Of a stretch of 64,000 nt of DNA, positions 1 through 11,797 are shown piece by piece. A model generated the notes under the pieces. It was given only the letters and a program-made list of their open reading frames with translations. It did no database searches and had not been told where the DNA came from. Numbering within the stretch: position 1 is the stretch's first letter; every line of letters starts with the position of its first letter. The stretch is taken from NCBI GenBank assembly GCA_016630905.1, contig WBMQ01000001.1:434001-498000 (forward strand), given 5' to 3'. Origin of the DNA: Capillidium heterosporum. Lineage: Eukaryota; Entomophthoromycota; Entomophthoromycetes; Entomophthorales; Capillidiaceae. Both the position numbers and the translations under genes were made by a program.

Positions 1-134
1 AAAGTCGCATGGGATAGTAAAGGATATGCTTAATTCACATCGCACAAATCCATAACAAAAGTCTATTTAATACCTAACAACTATTAAGCTTGCAATTTCT
101 GAGTTGACCTTTCATCTTTAGCTACCACACTTCC

Positions 135-1424
<1,290 letters not shown>

Positions 1425-2455
1425 GGTATTTATTGAATTGAAATAAGGCTGCCTTCTAGTTGATAATGTGTTGATTTCTGCAAACTCAAGAACTGATTTC
1501 AAAAGTATTGCGAATTCTAAAAATTTTATCAACTTTTAAAATTGGTGTTTTTCAGACTAATGGTGATCAAGCACTACAAAACTTTTCCTACAATAGAATG
1601 TCAGTAAATTTGTAAAGTTTTGGCTTTTCTTAATTCTTTGGGATTGAAAGTGGTTGTTATGTGGTGGTATAAATTGCTAATTTGGATATCGTAAAGGATA
1701 TAATACAAATGGCTTACTGCATACATAGAATTAGACTGATATGTATAAACTATTAAACTAAATGCATATTATTTTGGAACAAAACAGCTGCTAGATATAA
1801 AGATAGAAGGCCATACTTTTATATTCCAAACTAATTGAATCACAGCCAAGTGTTTTAGTTTTACTACGATATAGTTAATTTGGAAGCATATGCCTTTCTA
1901 TTGACAATTCTAGTTAGGATCTAAGGTAGTGGTCTTTAACCTTGTGGGTTCCATTCATACAATTGCACAGGACTTTTAACAAAGCCCATTAATATGTGCT
2001 CATAGTTTAAAATTTCCTATGCAAAATTAGAAAAGCTCAATAGGGTTAAAAATCGCCAAGATAATTTCAAATCTATAATATTCTTTTATGATTATAGATA
2101 GTTAAGATGTCAAATAAATGACTGCTTTCTCAAAGATAACTTTTTGGATAGTATGTATCGTAAACAGACAACTGTTTATGGGTTACAGGTAAGTAAGCTT
2201 CCAGTAGTTGTAATTTCAAGTTTAAGAATCTCTGTTCGAAAATGATTTATAGTATACATTATTCAAAGGATATACTAAACGGATGATAATTTTGTACGGA
2301 GTTGTTTCCTTTAAAACTAAAGGATCTTAGTAAAATTAGCCACGTAGCGAACGAATACAATTGGCTAAATTTATGCGGAGAATTTTATTAGAATAGGATA
2401 AAAACTTGGTTTTAGAAGCTTGGAACTTGCAAGGTTACTTTCAACATTATCCAAG
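1425..2455. other. intergenic, divergent promoters of TRM61 and tropomyosin
   Basis: AT-rich, with no open frame of coding character on either strand. It must carry the 5' regions of TRM61 (-) and tropomyosin (+). Confidence 0.6.
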
Positions 2456-3027
2456 ATGGCTATGGAAAAGTTCAAGGAAGTAGGTACTACTACATATACA
2501 CACTAACTTTATACCTTTAGAAATTATCAGCTCTCCGTGAAGAAGCGGACAGCCTCATCACCAAGGCTGAAGAGAACGAAGCCCAGCTCAAGACGGCCAA
2601 AACGGGGCAACAGGAACGCGACCAAGAGATTCTCAACCTCAAAGGTAGGGTAACCCTACTGCAGATGGAGTTGCTCAAAATTGGTAAGCGGGTTGAAGAG
2701 CATAAAGCTTTGGAAGCCGGAGCCTCTGGGAACGTAGATGACCCTGACCAACTCAACGATACCATAAATGACTTGGAGGCTAAATTGGAGGAGACTAGAG
2801 CTAAAGTCAGCGAGACTTTGGAGAGGTATATTTTATTTATAAGCGTTTACTTATTGCAATTTAGCTTGAAGGTTAGTGACATTAAGGCTGAGCATTTGGA
2901 GAAGGAATTGGCCAAGTTCAACAAGGAGGTTGCCAGTTGGGAGGCCAAGAATGCTACATTGGAGACCCAGTTGGCTGATACCAAGAAGGAACTTTCCGAT
3001 ACCTTGGAATTGTTAGATGAATTATAA
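2456..3027 (+). CDS. tropomyosin (Cdc8/Tpm1-like), three exons
   Basis: Coiled-coil dimer that polymerises along formin-built actin filaments (rings, cables). Exons 2456-2479, 2521-2825 and 2865-3027 are separated by introns of 41 and 39 nt, both GT...TAG. The joined frame starts MAMEKFKEKLSALREEADSL and gives 163 residues, close to the roughly 160 of fungal tropomyosins. It is an unbroken heptad coiled coil with no globular part, ending ELSDTLELLDEL and TAA. The first 8-codon exon is placed because the family begins with a short MxKxKEKL segment and a GT donor follows in phase. Converges on SPF30. Confidence 0.92.
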
Positions 3028-4360
3028 CTGTTTTAATTTTCGGTAAGTTGACTTTTGATGCAAACTTATTGAAGCGCTCTTTTAGATGTTTGGTTTGATT
3101 TCTATATTAAAGGCAAGCATGTTTCCTTCTATTTGATCTATAGAAATTTAGTTAGGTGAGTTTATTAAGTAAAATTAACTTGTTTGTTTTTTATTTGACC
3201 ACTACATTATCAACTATTTCCACTTGTCATCTACAAATTCTTAAGTTTAAATGGCTTAGCTTCATTTAAGTGTTGAGGTACATGATCAATAAATATTACT
3301 GATAGTGAATATAGCTTAATAAATAAATTTATAAAAATTGGTATATACATGCTGATGTGTTTTATTTAAATAGCTATTTTTTCTTTTATCCAGCCTTCAT
3401 TTATTTTACTCAGTTCAATTTATTATTAACTCGTTTCTATACCAAGTACATATCTCTATAGAAACGATAAATAACTGTTACAATAGCAAAATAGATCCTA
3501 TAACTATCAAGATATATCTTTTAACTTTATATTCATCCATACTTTAACAAAGGAAGTTTGGTCTATTGATAAGTTCAATAAGAATAGCACAGCTATTTTT
3601 GTTATATGTTTTATATAATAAACTATAAAATTCAACTCATTGTATGAATAGACATGCATTCAACTTTAATCGTATAGCTACTTTTATTTAGTTTGTCCTC
3701 GAAAAGATGGAGTGCTTTTGAGATACAAAGCCCTACCTTAGTTCTTGTAAGAGAGATACTGTATAATACGATGGACTTGTCCTTTAATAACTTATCTAAA
3801 GATTGCCTTTAATTTTAAAGGAAAGGGTAATTAGTTGCCCATGCAGCTGCTCCATACTATTAATGCTATATACCTTCTTTGTGTTGAAAGTACAATGATT
3901 AAATGTATACTATTGTGAGCTAAAGATACTTGGAATGATAGATACCGAGCTGATTTAGTTTAGAAACTTGTTGATCCATACCTTATAGAACGAAAGAAAT
4001 TGGCTGGGAATAAGAAATAGAAACCCAAATAAAGCTACATAGTATATATAATGATACCACTTCCAATGAGCTATAGGAATCTGCCAGATACCATACTCAA
4101 TCTTTTCATCTACCGAAAATATAAATAGAGCAAAGGCTTTGGAAACTTCACCTTTAGAACCTCGCTAATGCAATAACAAAAAACTACACTACATTGCATT
4201 GTAAACTAATCGAAAGTAAATGACAAACCATTCAAATAAAGATCAGAAGCTGATTATAATCAACCAAAGCTACCAATAGCAAGAAATAGATTTATTGAGC
4301 TTGCAAACTAACACGACTAAATCTAATATACCTAGTTAAAAACCCTACTTAGCAAGTAAC
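3028..4360. other. intergenic between convergent genes
   Basis: Low-complexity AT-rich spacer of 1.3 kb between tropomyosin (+) and SPF30 (-). No coding frame or structured RNA recognised. Confidence 0.6.
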
Positions 4361-5041
4361 CTACTGCTTATAAATATGCTTCCCACGTTGGTTGTACTGG
4401 GTCATTGGACGGCCCGAACCGATGACCCCAACCTTAGCATTGGGATTATCCGACGTGGAGAAGATGCTTTTGCTATTGATGGGGTTGACCTTGACGTTCG
4501 TTTTCTTGTTGGCAAATTTGAGCCAAGCTTTCTGCTTCTTCTTCTGCTCCGTATCGACACTGCTTGGTGCCTTGTCCGCTTTAGCTGGAGCTGGCTTCCG
4601 CTTCTTCTTCTTGTTCAAGTTTTGGGTAGTTTCCATTTGTGGTAGTTCAGGTCGTAAAGAACTGGAGTTGGAAGGCATCAAGTCTTCTGGCTTGAATATT
4701 TCGATGTTGTTGTAACCGACAAAGATGGCTGAGTAGAGATACCCTTCCCCCTCCGAAACTGCCGTCTTGGCAGTTATTACCACTTCATAGTATTCACCAT
4801 CACCTGACCACTTAGCTAAGCACTGGTCCCCGATCTTGTACTCAGTCTTAGTGGGTCTAGGTTTCGATTCCTTCTTAGGGGCGACGGGAGCTTGCGAGTC
4901 TAAATAAGTTTTGGTAAGGTCTATTAGTTGAATCAGATCTTGCCTCAGATTTTTAAGCTCGGCATTTTCAGGATCCTTGGAGATGGCTAGGTTGACCTGT
5001 TCCAACCGAATGTTGTAGCTTTCAAGTTCTTCGGGAGTCAT
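4361..5041 (-). CDS. spf30: splicing factor SPF30/SMNDC1, Tudor domain protein
   Basis: Constitutive spliceosome assembly factor; its Tudor domain binds symmetric dimethyl-arginine of Sm proteins. Single exon of 226 residues. Residues 1-50 form a helical N terminus (MTPEELESYNIRLEQVNLAI). The Tudor domain spans about 66-125 (YKIGDQCLAKWSGDGEYYEV, then YLYSAIFVGYNNIEIFKPED). A basic linker rich in KKKKRKP follows. The C-terminal helix KKKQKAWLKFANK and the SKSIFSTSDNPNAKVGVIG block are family hallmarks. Starts at ATG 5041 and ends in TAG. Length and domain order match the family (about 240 residues in animals). Confidence 0.92.
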   Translation of the reverse strand: MTPEELESYNIRLEQVNLAISKDPENAELKNLRQDLIQLIDLTKTYLDSQAPVAPKKESKPRPTKTEYKIGDQCLAKWSGDGEYYEVVITAKTAVSEGEGYLYSAIFVGYNNIEIFKPEDLMPSNSSSLRPELPQMETTQNLNKKKKRKPAPAKADKAPSSVDTEQKKKQKAWLKFANKKTNVKVNPINSKSIFSTSDNPNAKVGVIGSGRPMTQYNQRGKHIYKQ

Positions 5042-5811
5042 TTGAATAGTTTAGTTTATACAGAGATGGTAAGTAAAGGTTCAACAAGGAAAAGTGATAA
5101 GCTTAGTAGATTCTAATTAAGCAATTGAAGAACATTTTGATTTGTTCAATATTCTCTACAAATAGCTTGACTGTATAGTGATCAAAAGTCCTTTTGATTG
5201 GACTTGAACTTGTATGAGTTACCTGAAAAGAATATACTGTGTTCTAGGCCTTGCGATCAGATATAGAAAGAGTTTTAAAGAGCAGTTTTTGTCATTTTTT
5301 TGTACGCTAATCAACATACATCACAATTTACGTCTTCATACTTAGTATAATATGAAAGTTCAAGACATATACTCATTTGATCGAGTATTATGCTTTGTAT
5401 AATTGAATATTTAGTCATAAGCCTCACATATTTAGTATCTTTGAAAGGAATTTCAAACATCAAGCTATGTAAAAGGCATTATAAGCTTTGATAAATTGAG
5501 CTCAAATATATATATGTATAATTTACTGTACATATACCAAATTACGATACATATTATCGAATACTCTATTGAATCAATCTTAAAAACATCCAACTTGTAA
5601 CTGCACACTAAGCTTGCTTTTCGTTCAAAGAACCGTACCAAGTTTATTTGTTTCATTCCAAAATTGTCGACCCTCTTCAGTTATAAATTTAAAATAGAAA
5701 AATACTTGGGATTTCGAACAAATAAATCTGCGCAGGAGGTAAAAGGCAAAGTCGAATCTATCCTAAACTATATATAAGAACATCAAACAAAAAATAGCAA
5801 CTGAAGTGAAG
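5042..5811. other. intergenic, SPF30 upstream region
   Basis: AT-rich, no coding frame recognised. The tRNA-Sec-like gene and its terminator follow. Confidence 0.55.
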
Positions 5812-5817
5812 AAAAAA
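5812..5817 (-). terminator. RNA polymerase III terminator of the tRNA-Sec-like gene
   Basis: On the minus strand a run of six T lies 8 nt after the presumed discriminator base. This is the usual pol III stop signal and supports real transcription of the tRNA. Confidence 0.75.
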
Positions 5818-5825
5818 GTATGTAT

Positions 5826-5915
5826 TAGCGAGTCTCTGGATTTGAACCAGAACCTTAGAAAGATGAGTAATGGTAGGTTTGAAGTCTACGCGCAACTGGT
5901 CGCGCCCCACTCGCT
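5826..5915 (-). tRNA. selenocysteine tRNA, anticodon UCA (candidate)
   Basis: Minus-strand gene of 89 nt plus a discriminator A. Acceptor AGCGAGT pairs perfectly with ACTCGCT. The D arm can form six pairs (GCGCGA / TTGCGC, one G-T) around a 4-nt loop CCAG; a long D stem with a tiny loop is specific to eukaryotic and archaeal tRNA-Sec. The anticodon arm is GTAG-A-CTTCAAA-C-CTAC: loop CTTCAAA is the same as in animal tRNA-Sec and gives anticodon UCA, which reads UGA; the closing A-C pair is a mismatch. The variable region is 20 nt, so this is a class II tRNA. The T arm has six pairs including one T-G around TTCAAAT, so acceptor plus T stems can stack 13 pairs as in Sec tRNAs, not 12. The B box (GGTTCAAATCC) is good. 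The A box is not canonical. No intron. Weak points: only one G in the D loop, and 7+6 pairing instead of 9+4. Confidence 0.78.
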
Positions 5916-5931
5916 TAATGTTTCTAAAAAA

Positions 5932-5945
5932 ATATATCTATATAC
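5932..5945 (-). promoter_or_regulatory. TATA-like element upstream of the tRNA-Sec candidate
   Basis: TATATAGATATATT on the minus strand lies about 17-30 nt upstream of the mature 5' end. Sec tRNA genes in animals depend on an upstream TATA rather than a good A box, and this gene also lacks a good A box. Such AT strings are common in this genome, so the match is suggestive only. Confidence 0.35.
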
Positions 5946-6519
5946 ACTATAAGTAAGCCCCAGGAGTTTATAAATTCAACTATATCTTGCAATACAGTGT
6001 AGTTTATAATCTAAAATAACAACTATCTATACAATATTACAGTGTATCCAAAAGACTATCGATGTGAACTTCAAAATAATAGAGTATTATACTTTGTCTA
6101 ATCAAGTTTAGTGTAAAAGGTACTCTGATTTAACTTAACAAGCATTTTTAATTTATACGCCAAAAGTATCCATTAAATAAAATCAAAGTAGTATGTATAT
6201 ATACTATGTAAAATGCCAATACAAATAGGGATACTAGAGAGTATTGGGTTTTTCTGACAACAATCCAAGCCTTTTGATATCATGACAATTTAGCTAGCTT
6301 AAAATACTTATATATGAGTATCAAAGAAATAAGAGCATATTAAAACTCAAAAGTAGAGCATCATCAAATGAAGCTAGATTAGAAACAATAAAAGTTAAAA
6401 GAATACATAGCACTTACTTCATTTAATCGAGACTACGCTAAATTTTAAAAGTGAACTAAATCTTCTAACCTTGGACACTATTTAAACATTATCACTTCCT
6501 TCCCAAATTTACCTTATTT
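5946..6519. other. intergenic
   Basis: AT-rich spacer between the tRNA and the downstream end of the CINP-like gene; nothing recognised. Confidence 0.5.
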
Positions 6520-7217
6520 TTACAGGCTAAGCTCAACTTTATAGATCTCTAAAAAAGTGATAATCAAGTCGTTATCTCGTAAACCATTATGGAATATAAA
6601 TGAATTAAGGATGTTGCTCTGCTCCGGTAATATAAGCTTGTTCAGTATTAAAGGTACTTTTTCTTTCTTGTATTTCCAATCGTTATCTATTGCTTCATAA
6701 ACGGCAAAAAACCTTCTATCTAAAATATGTTAATGCAAGTACTAAAATTTAAATACAGGTAGTTTCAAGGGTATGTGTCAACAAAAACCTTTGATTGGAA
6801 GCAGTTTGGGGTGCTTTCATAAGAATTTGGCTGTAGTACTTTTCAAATACATTTAAATCTTTTTTCATGGAAGTTATACAACCGTCCTGCACATTAGTAC
6901 TTTTCTAAAAAATAAGTTACCATCTTGCCAATTATATCTTGAAGCTCCTTAGCTAATGGGATAATTCTATCTTCACTAAGGACAGTAGGTAGGCTGTTGA
7001 GTTCCAAATGCTCTATAGATAGGTGCTTCGGTATAACATTTCCTTGTATGTCACTGATAAACTTAAATATTGGGAAATAAAAGACCTAGTACCTTGCTTC
7101 GGAACGAACCCCAACGATCTGATTAACCAATTCTGAAAATTTGATGTAGTGTGCATCGAACTTCTTGGTGCTTTTGTAGAATTCGATTATTGTCTTGACA
7201 ATAAGCTTGTCGTTCAT
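6520..7217 (-). CDS. small helical protein, weak resemblance to CDK2-interacting protein (CINP), four exons
   Basis: Reconstructed from exons 7217-7093, 7053-6921, 6886-6789 and 6715-6520, which join in phase to 183 residues and end in TAA. Intron 2 is only 34 nt and carries TACTAAT before its CAG acceptor. Residues 1-42 start MNDKLIVKTIIEFYKSTKKF. A middle helix (IPLAKELQDIIGKMDGC) and a tail (FFAVYEAIDNDWKYKKEK, then ILNKLI) follow the CINP pattern: a helical start, a coiled coil, then a YE...YKKE...L helix. CINP is a small protein linked to replication and checkpoint signalling in animals. The likeness is by eye and weak; the gene model itself is better supported than the name. Divergent from GOLPH3, 201 bp apart. 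Confidence 0.55.
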
Positions 7218-7418
7218 ACTTTGGATTGCCAGTCTATTAGGCAGCAGAAAAGAAAACTTAATTGGTTAGACTGGCTAGAATCGGATATTTAGGCAATAGC
7301 AGTTTGAATAAGTGGTGATTCGTTCTTGGCAGTTTCACGATAATATTAGTTGCTGCCACTTTTGTAGCCTCAAGACCAAACATAGAATTAATTGAAAGCA
7401 GGGGCAATAGTTGGAGAT

Positions 7419-8450
7419 ATGGATTCTGGGATGAAAAGAAGAAAGAATGCGGGCTTGACTAGTGAATACCATGAGGATAGTCCCGACCGTTCACCTACCA
7501 ACTCGAAGAATAATGGCAAGTCAGAAGAGGAATTGGACTTTAACCACATTAAACCCTACCTGCCCAAATTTACGCTCATGGAAGAGCTTTTCTTACTTGG
7601 ACTTAAAGATGATGTCGTAAGTATTCCTTTTTGTTTTTTTGGTAACATCCATTTAAGGGCCACTTGTCATTTTGGAATGACAGTATATCGTACATTTTAA
7701 GAGCACTTATACTTGCCGAGCTTATTTTAAGAGACCGGTTGGCCTTCTCCACCGGCTCAACCGATACCATCAGTTTACCACCCTCCTTACGTAAGGTCGA
7801 AGTTGCCAAGCAACATGAGTCCTCCGACGACCATTTAATCGATGAAGCCGTTAAAGTCATGCGTCAATCAAAGGAATCGTTGGATACCGCCGCCTGGATC
7901 GCCTATTTAAACGGTACTTTTTACTATTTGTTTGTACTTAGAACTTGTAGGCGAAACTTGGAACTTTGCTAAACTTAGTTACCAATTAAAGATGGTTCGG
8001 GAGCGCATCGCCAAAGGTTTGGTAGAGAAGGGTGTGCTACGTAACTCAGTGAAGAGCTACCTAGTCTTCGAAGTCAGCGCCTACCCGACGCGTGACGGCC
8101 AACCCAAACGCGAAATCGCCAGTCTCATTCGATCGATGCTCGTTTCACCATGTGAAACTATCATTACCTCTTTGCACCATGACGATGAGCGACAAACTCC
8201 CGTGCTAAGACTTCGACGTATACTACTCGCGTTGGCCGCCCACACTGCCGAAGTGCTCGACAATTTATTGGATGACTACCAGTTGGAGGCCGCTATGCAG
8301 CAGGCTGAAGGTCTATTAACTGACTTCTCGACGTACCCACCAACTCCCCGTGCTTTAAAGCTCCTTGGCATCAACAAGGCCGACCAGGCCGCTTACTTCC
8401 CGTACCTTGAGTTAATTTCTTCCGTTGTAACGGCGATGAAGCTTTCCTAA
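7419..8450 (+). CDS. VPS74: GOLPH3/Vps74 phosphatidylinositol-4-phosphate-binding Golgi protein, three exons
   Basis: Peripheral Golgi protein that binds PI4P and retains glycosyltransferases through COPI. Exons 7419-7616, 7658-7913 and 7951-8450 (introns 41 and 37 nt) give 317 residues. A disordered, acidic and basic N terminus of about 50 residues precedes the GPP34 domain. Diagnostic blocks are FTLMEELFLLGLKD, GHLSFWNDSISYILRALILA, GETWNFAKLSYQLKMVRERI, AKGLVEKGVL and RILLALAAHTAEVLDN. Start chosen at the first ATG (7419); an upstream in-frame TTG was ignored. Ends MKLS, TAA. Length is close to yeast Vps74 (345). Confidence 0.95.
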
Positions 8451-9834
8451 TTTGTTAATAGTAAGCCTGGCTTATCTTTATAAAATAGTTGAGGTTTATG
8501 TTGCTACAACCCTTGTTCTACTGCTTTTCTTTTTAAATGGTTTGTATTTGTTCATTCAATACTGTGTATATATCGGAATAATCCTACCATTTGCAACAAA
8601 GTAGTGAAATTCTACATTTCGAAACTTTACTATAAAATTAGAACGCTGGTAACTAATTCTTTGAAACTATAACAAAAACTACGTTACCTCTATGGCGCAT
8701 ATGCTAAAATCGAAATCTACGGATCCAACACTAAAGGTGGCATTTGAAAACCATGGTTTTACGTAATCATATACTACGGCCTTCAATACTTTGGCACTTG
8801 CTTATTTATGTTGGATTGTTAGGAGATAGGTGTAGCTTCTACGCTGCCACTATCCCCTCGAATATCTGTATATAGAAATAAGCTTGATTCTAACACTTCG
8901 CCCTATTGCTTACCAATAAAATGCTTTTAGTTCCCTATATTCGATACGCTTTCACAGTTATATGCATATGTTTAATGTAGGAGCTTGGTACATATCGATA
9001 TAATTTAACTTTATTGCAATATCCTAAGATAGGTTGCTTGGCACAATTTTATTTAAAACAGTAGTCTATTTCCTATTAATCTTAACCTAAGCAAAATTTA
9101 AAGACATTAGCTTTAGTCAAGGAATTGGGAACATTAGGAGCTAGGGAATAAAGGCAACGATTCAACTTGGCTATGATAGAGTTCCAATAGAATATTCCTA
9201 AAGAGATGGAGTTAAAGTGAAGCCTGCACTAGATATAACCAGAGTGAGTACCGATGAAGACTATTTTGGAAATGATTGAGATGATCGGTACCCAAGTATT
9301 CACTTGTGATAAGAAAATGTTATAGGCAGTAGCTTCCTTTATTAGACAATTTTGGCAAGATGTAAATTTGGGCAAGTAAATAAATTAATATTTTGAACAT
9401 CAGACATATTATTATTTATATAGCCTTGCTGATCAATAGTTTTAGGATTGTGGAATTTAGATAATGAATATTCGACAGGACAAGTCAACTAAACTAGTCC
9501 TTTTGATACATTAACATCATAAAATATCGATCCTATAGTATGCCACTTTGCCTTTAAAATATAAAAGTATATAGCTATGAAATAGTCCTCTATATTTACA
9601 GAATTAGCTTTAATTAATTCCCAACCCTGACCTACTTTTACCATTTCATACAACTGTCGCCTACTCTATATCTCAAGACATTTGAAGTCTAAACTAAACT
9701 ACACCCTCAAAGTACCTCCAAGTAGAGGTAGGATCACTAACAGCTAAAGTTTATATTAGTGGTTAACATCAGTTGGTATATATTTTAGCTACTTTCAATG
9801 TTTATTTGGTGGTTGGAGGCACCGATTTAGATCT
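8451..9834. other. gene-poor spacer
   Basis: About 1.4 kb of AT-rich sequence downstream of GOLPH3. No coding frame, tRNA or repeat recognised on either strand. Confidence 0.55.
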
Positions 9835-10440
9835 CAACGATCATCTTGATGCCAAACTTTTCGAGGCTAACAATATCAAATCTGTTCAGCATTTAGCAAA
9901 AATAGTAAAGTCAGGTGACTGATTTGGATAACAGCATCCTGAACGAAACTTGTTTTCCAATTGATTTCACAGTTGTCATAGAAGGCAAACTCATTTGTAC
10001 ATTTGAGTAGTAAGGCTTCGAGACGTCTAAAGTTGCAGTTCCAAGACATATCCGACACAGGTGTCAGGTATAATGCTCAGCCCTATACTTCTAGAAACCC
10101 ACTTACTGCTCCTGATATTCGTTTATCAAATTTAAAGTTGTCATACAATGGGTTCATCCATTAGTAGGCCCAATTAATTGCACTCTATTGGCTGTTCCTG
10201 TCATCGCTTCCTTCCTATGAAAACTGATTGAGCGTAATTAATGAATTGAATGTGGATGGGTAAACTATATTTCTATTTCAATCAGGCTGCTCGAAATAGA
10301 AAGCGTTAAAAATAGATTGTGAACTCAAACCTCATAAGCGCATTTGATTAGCACGGTATAGAAGCCATCTCCAGTTGATTTGGATGAACGCAATCCCTTT
10401 CACGACACCCATTCCAGCTACTATCAAAAGAAAGTATACT
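9834..10440 (-). other. unresolved candidate multi-exon gene
   Basis: Several minus-strand segments look coding but I could not join them with confidence. They are STGDGFYTVLIKCAYE (about 10380-10330), LYDNFKFDKRISGA before a GTAAGT donor (about 10148-10108), MSWNCNFRRLEALLLKCTNE and INWKTSFVQDAVIQ (about 10060-9905), and a possible last exon FDIVSLEKFGIKMIVEI before TAA near 9835. The plus strand also has a competing open segment (GGTDLDLNDHLDAKLFEANN). No family recognised; it could be a real gene or a relic. Confidence 0.3.
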
Positions 10441-10720
10441 CATTTCAGCTTAGTTTACCCCTTCCCCACCACAACTCCATAGCCCTTAAACAATCGTTTG
10501 TAGTACGCTAAAAGCAGCTGTTACCTTGAAACTTTATTGGGAGTTCATATTTTTATATTTCATCCAATTAACCGCTTTTGGCTTAAGTAGAAGTCGAAAC
10601 CAAGTTATTCAAAGCTTTAACTCATTCGGTCGCCTAAACCAAATTTTGGTTGTTTCCATTCATTTTATACCTGATTTCAAACCATTTCCCACCTTTCAAA
10701 TACCTACTTCTACCTAATTA

Positions 10721-11797
10721 ATGATTTCCACCTTAAAAACTTCCAAATCTACCTCGAGGGCTGAAACTAGCCGAAATACCAGCAACAGGATGACTTTCAC
10801 CACAGTGCCAACTAAACCCAACAACGACACTTTCATCCCCAATCCAACCGGTGCCGAGACGAAGCAGAGCAAATTTTTCAACAAGTTCCGCAATCGATTA
10901 TCGAACCGACGTTCTGCCTCAGCCGACTTGACGACGGGGTACGAGATCTCGCAACCGACTTTGGTCGGGCACCAAAACGCCCAGCAGATCATAGCTACAT
11001 TGGCCAAGGAGGGTGCCGCTTACAGCAAACCGCTACCCGAAATCAAGGTAGACTACGAGAACGACAGTGACGCGTCAACCGACGAAGATTGCGGTGTCCA
11101 AGTTGTCATTAGGGCCGAAAGGGCCAGCCAAGCTTGCCACGTCTTACCACAAACCGACCAGAACCTTTCTAAATCCATCCCAGCCAACTTTGCTGCCACT
11201 CTGATTTTAAATAGCCTTCCACCACCACCTACCCCCGTAATGAAGGCTGATACTTTACGAACACAATCCGACAGCCAGATCCCAGTTTTGCCTAAGCGAA
11301 ACCCGTCCCGTATGAGCAACATGAACCACCATAAAATCCATAATAACCATGAGTTTTCGGCCCCAATACCCGTCCACACTCGATCCAAATCCTCACCTTT
11401 TATCGAAATAGCTAATTCCGGCCCTTGCAGCCCTGCTAGCCCTACTAGCTCCAGCGCCAACAGCACCCCTCCATCGTTTGCTTCCAACTCAACCGAGGAT
11501 AGCTCCAACCAAAACAAGGCCCACCTCTTCTTAAATTCGAGTTCGGACGACGACTTATCTTTAACCCAACTTGCTCAACTCAAACCCAATTTCGTAGATA
11601 GCTCTAGTAGGAAGAAGGGGTCTTTAGTAAAAATGACTTTGAGTAGTGAGGAAGAGACTTGCGACTGCGACCGAGATGAAGATTTTAAGAGAATGCAGCA
11701 GGAAGTCATTAGGTTGAAGCTTCAGAACAATTTGTTGGCTAGAGAGCTCAGTAAGACGAAGAAGCAACTTGTCAAAGCTAATGGGGTTTCTAGATGA
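10721..11797 (+). CDS. disordered Ser/Asn-rich protein with C-terminal coiled coil, function unknown
   Basis: Single exon of 358 residues from ATG 10721. Residues 1-310 are low complexity and rich in Ser, Asn, Thr and Pro, with basic Ser patches (FFNKFRNRLSNRRSASAD, HTRSKSSPFIEIA) that resemble phosphorylation sites, and the proline run SLPPPPTPV. An acidic patch (SSEEETCDCDRDEDFKRM) leads into a helix of about 35 residues (EVIRLKLQNNLLARELSKTK) predicted as a coiled coil. No catalytic domain or signal peptide. It is the only clear model here that ends in TGA. Likely a scaffold or signalling-linked protein, but that is a guess from composition. Confidence 0.75.
   Translation: MISTLKTSKSTSRAETSRNTSNRMTFTTVPTKPNNDTFIPNPTGAETKQSKFFNKFRNRLSNRRSASADLTTGYEISQPTLVGHQNAQQIIATLAKEGAAYSKPLPEIKVDYENDSDASTDEDCGVQVVIRAERASQACHVLPQTDQNLSKSIPANFAATLILNSLPPPPTPVMKADTLRTQSDSQIPVLPKRNPSRMSNMNHHKIHNNHEFSAPIPVHTRSKSSPFIEIANSGPCSPASPTSSSANSTPPSFASNSTEDSSNQNKAHLFLNSSSDDDLSLTQLAQLKPNFVDSSSRKKGSLVKMTLSSEEETCDCDRDEDFKRMQQEVIRLKLQNNLLARELSKTKKQLVKANGVSR

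Noticed and set aside
4376-4715. Plus-strand open frames opposite SPF30
   Set aside because: Antisense shadows; the minus strand carries a clear Tudor protein.
5880-5900. Reading the class II tRNA as tRNA-Leu(CAA) or tRNA-Ser with an intron
   Set aside because: Shifting the anticodon to CAA destroys the anticodon stem, no downstream segment can replace the 3' strand as in an intron-bearing tRNA, and the Leu/Ser A-box (TGGCCGAG type) is absent.
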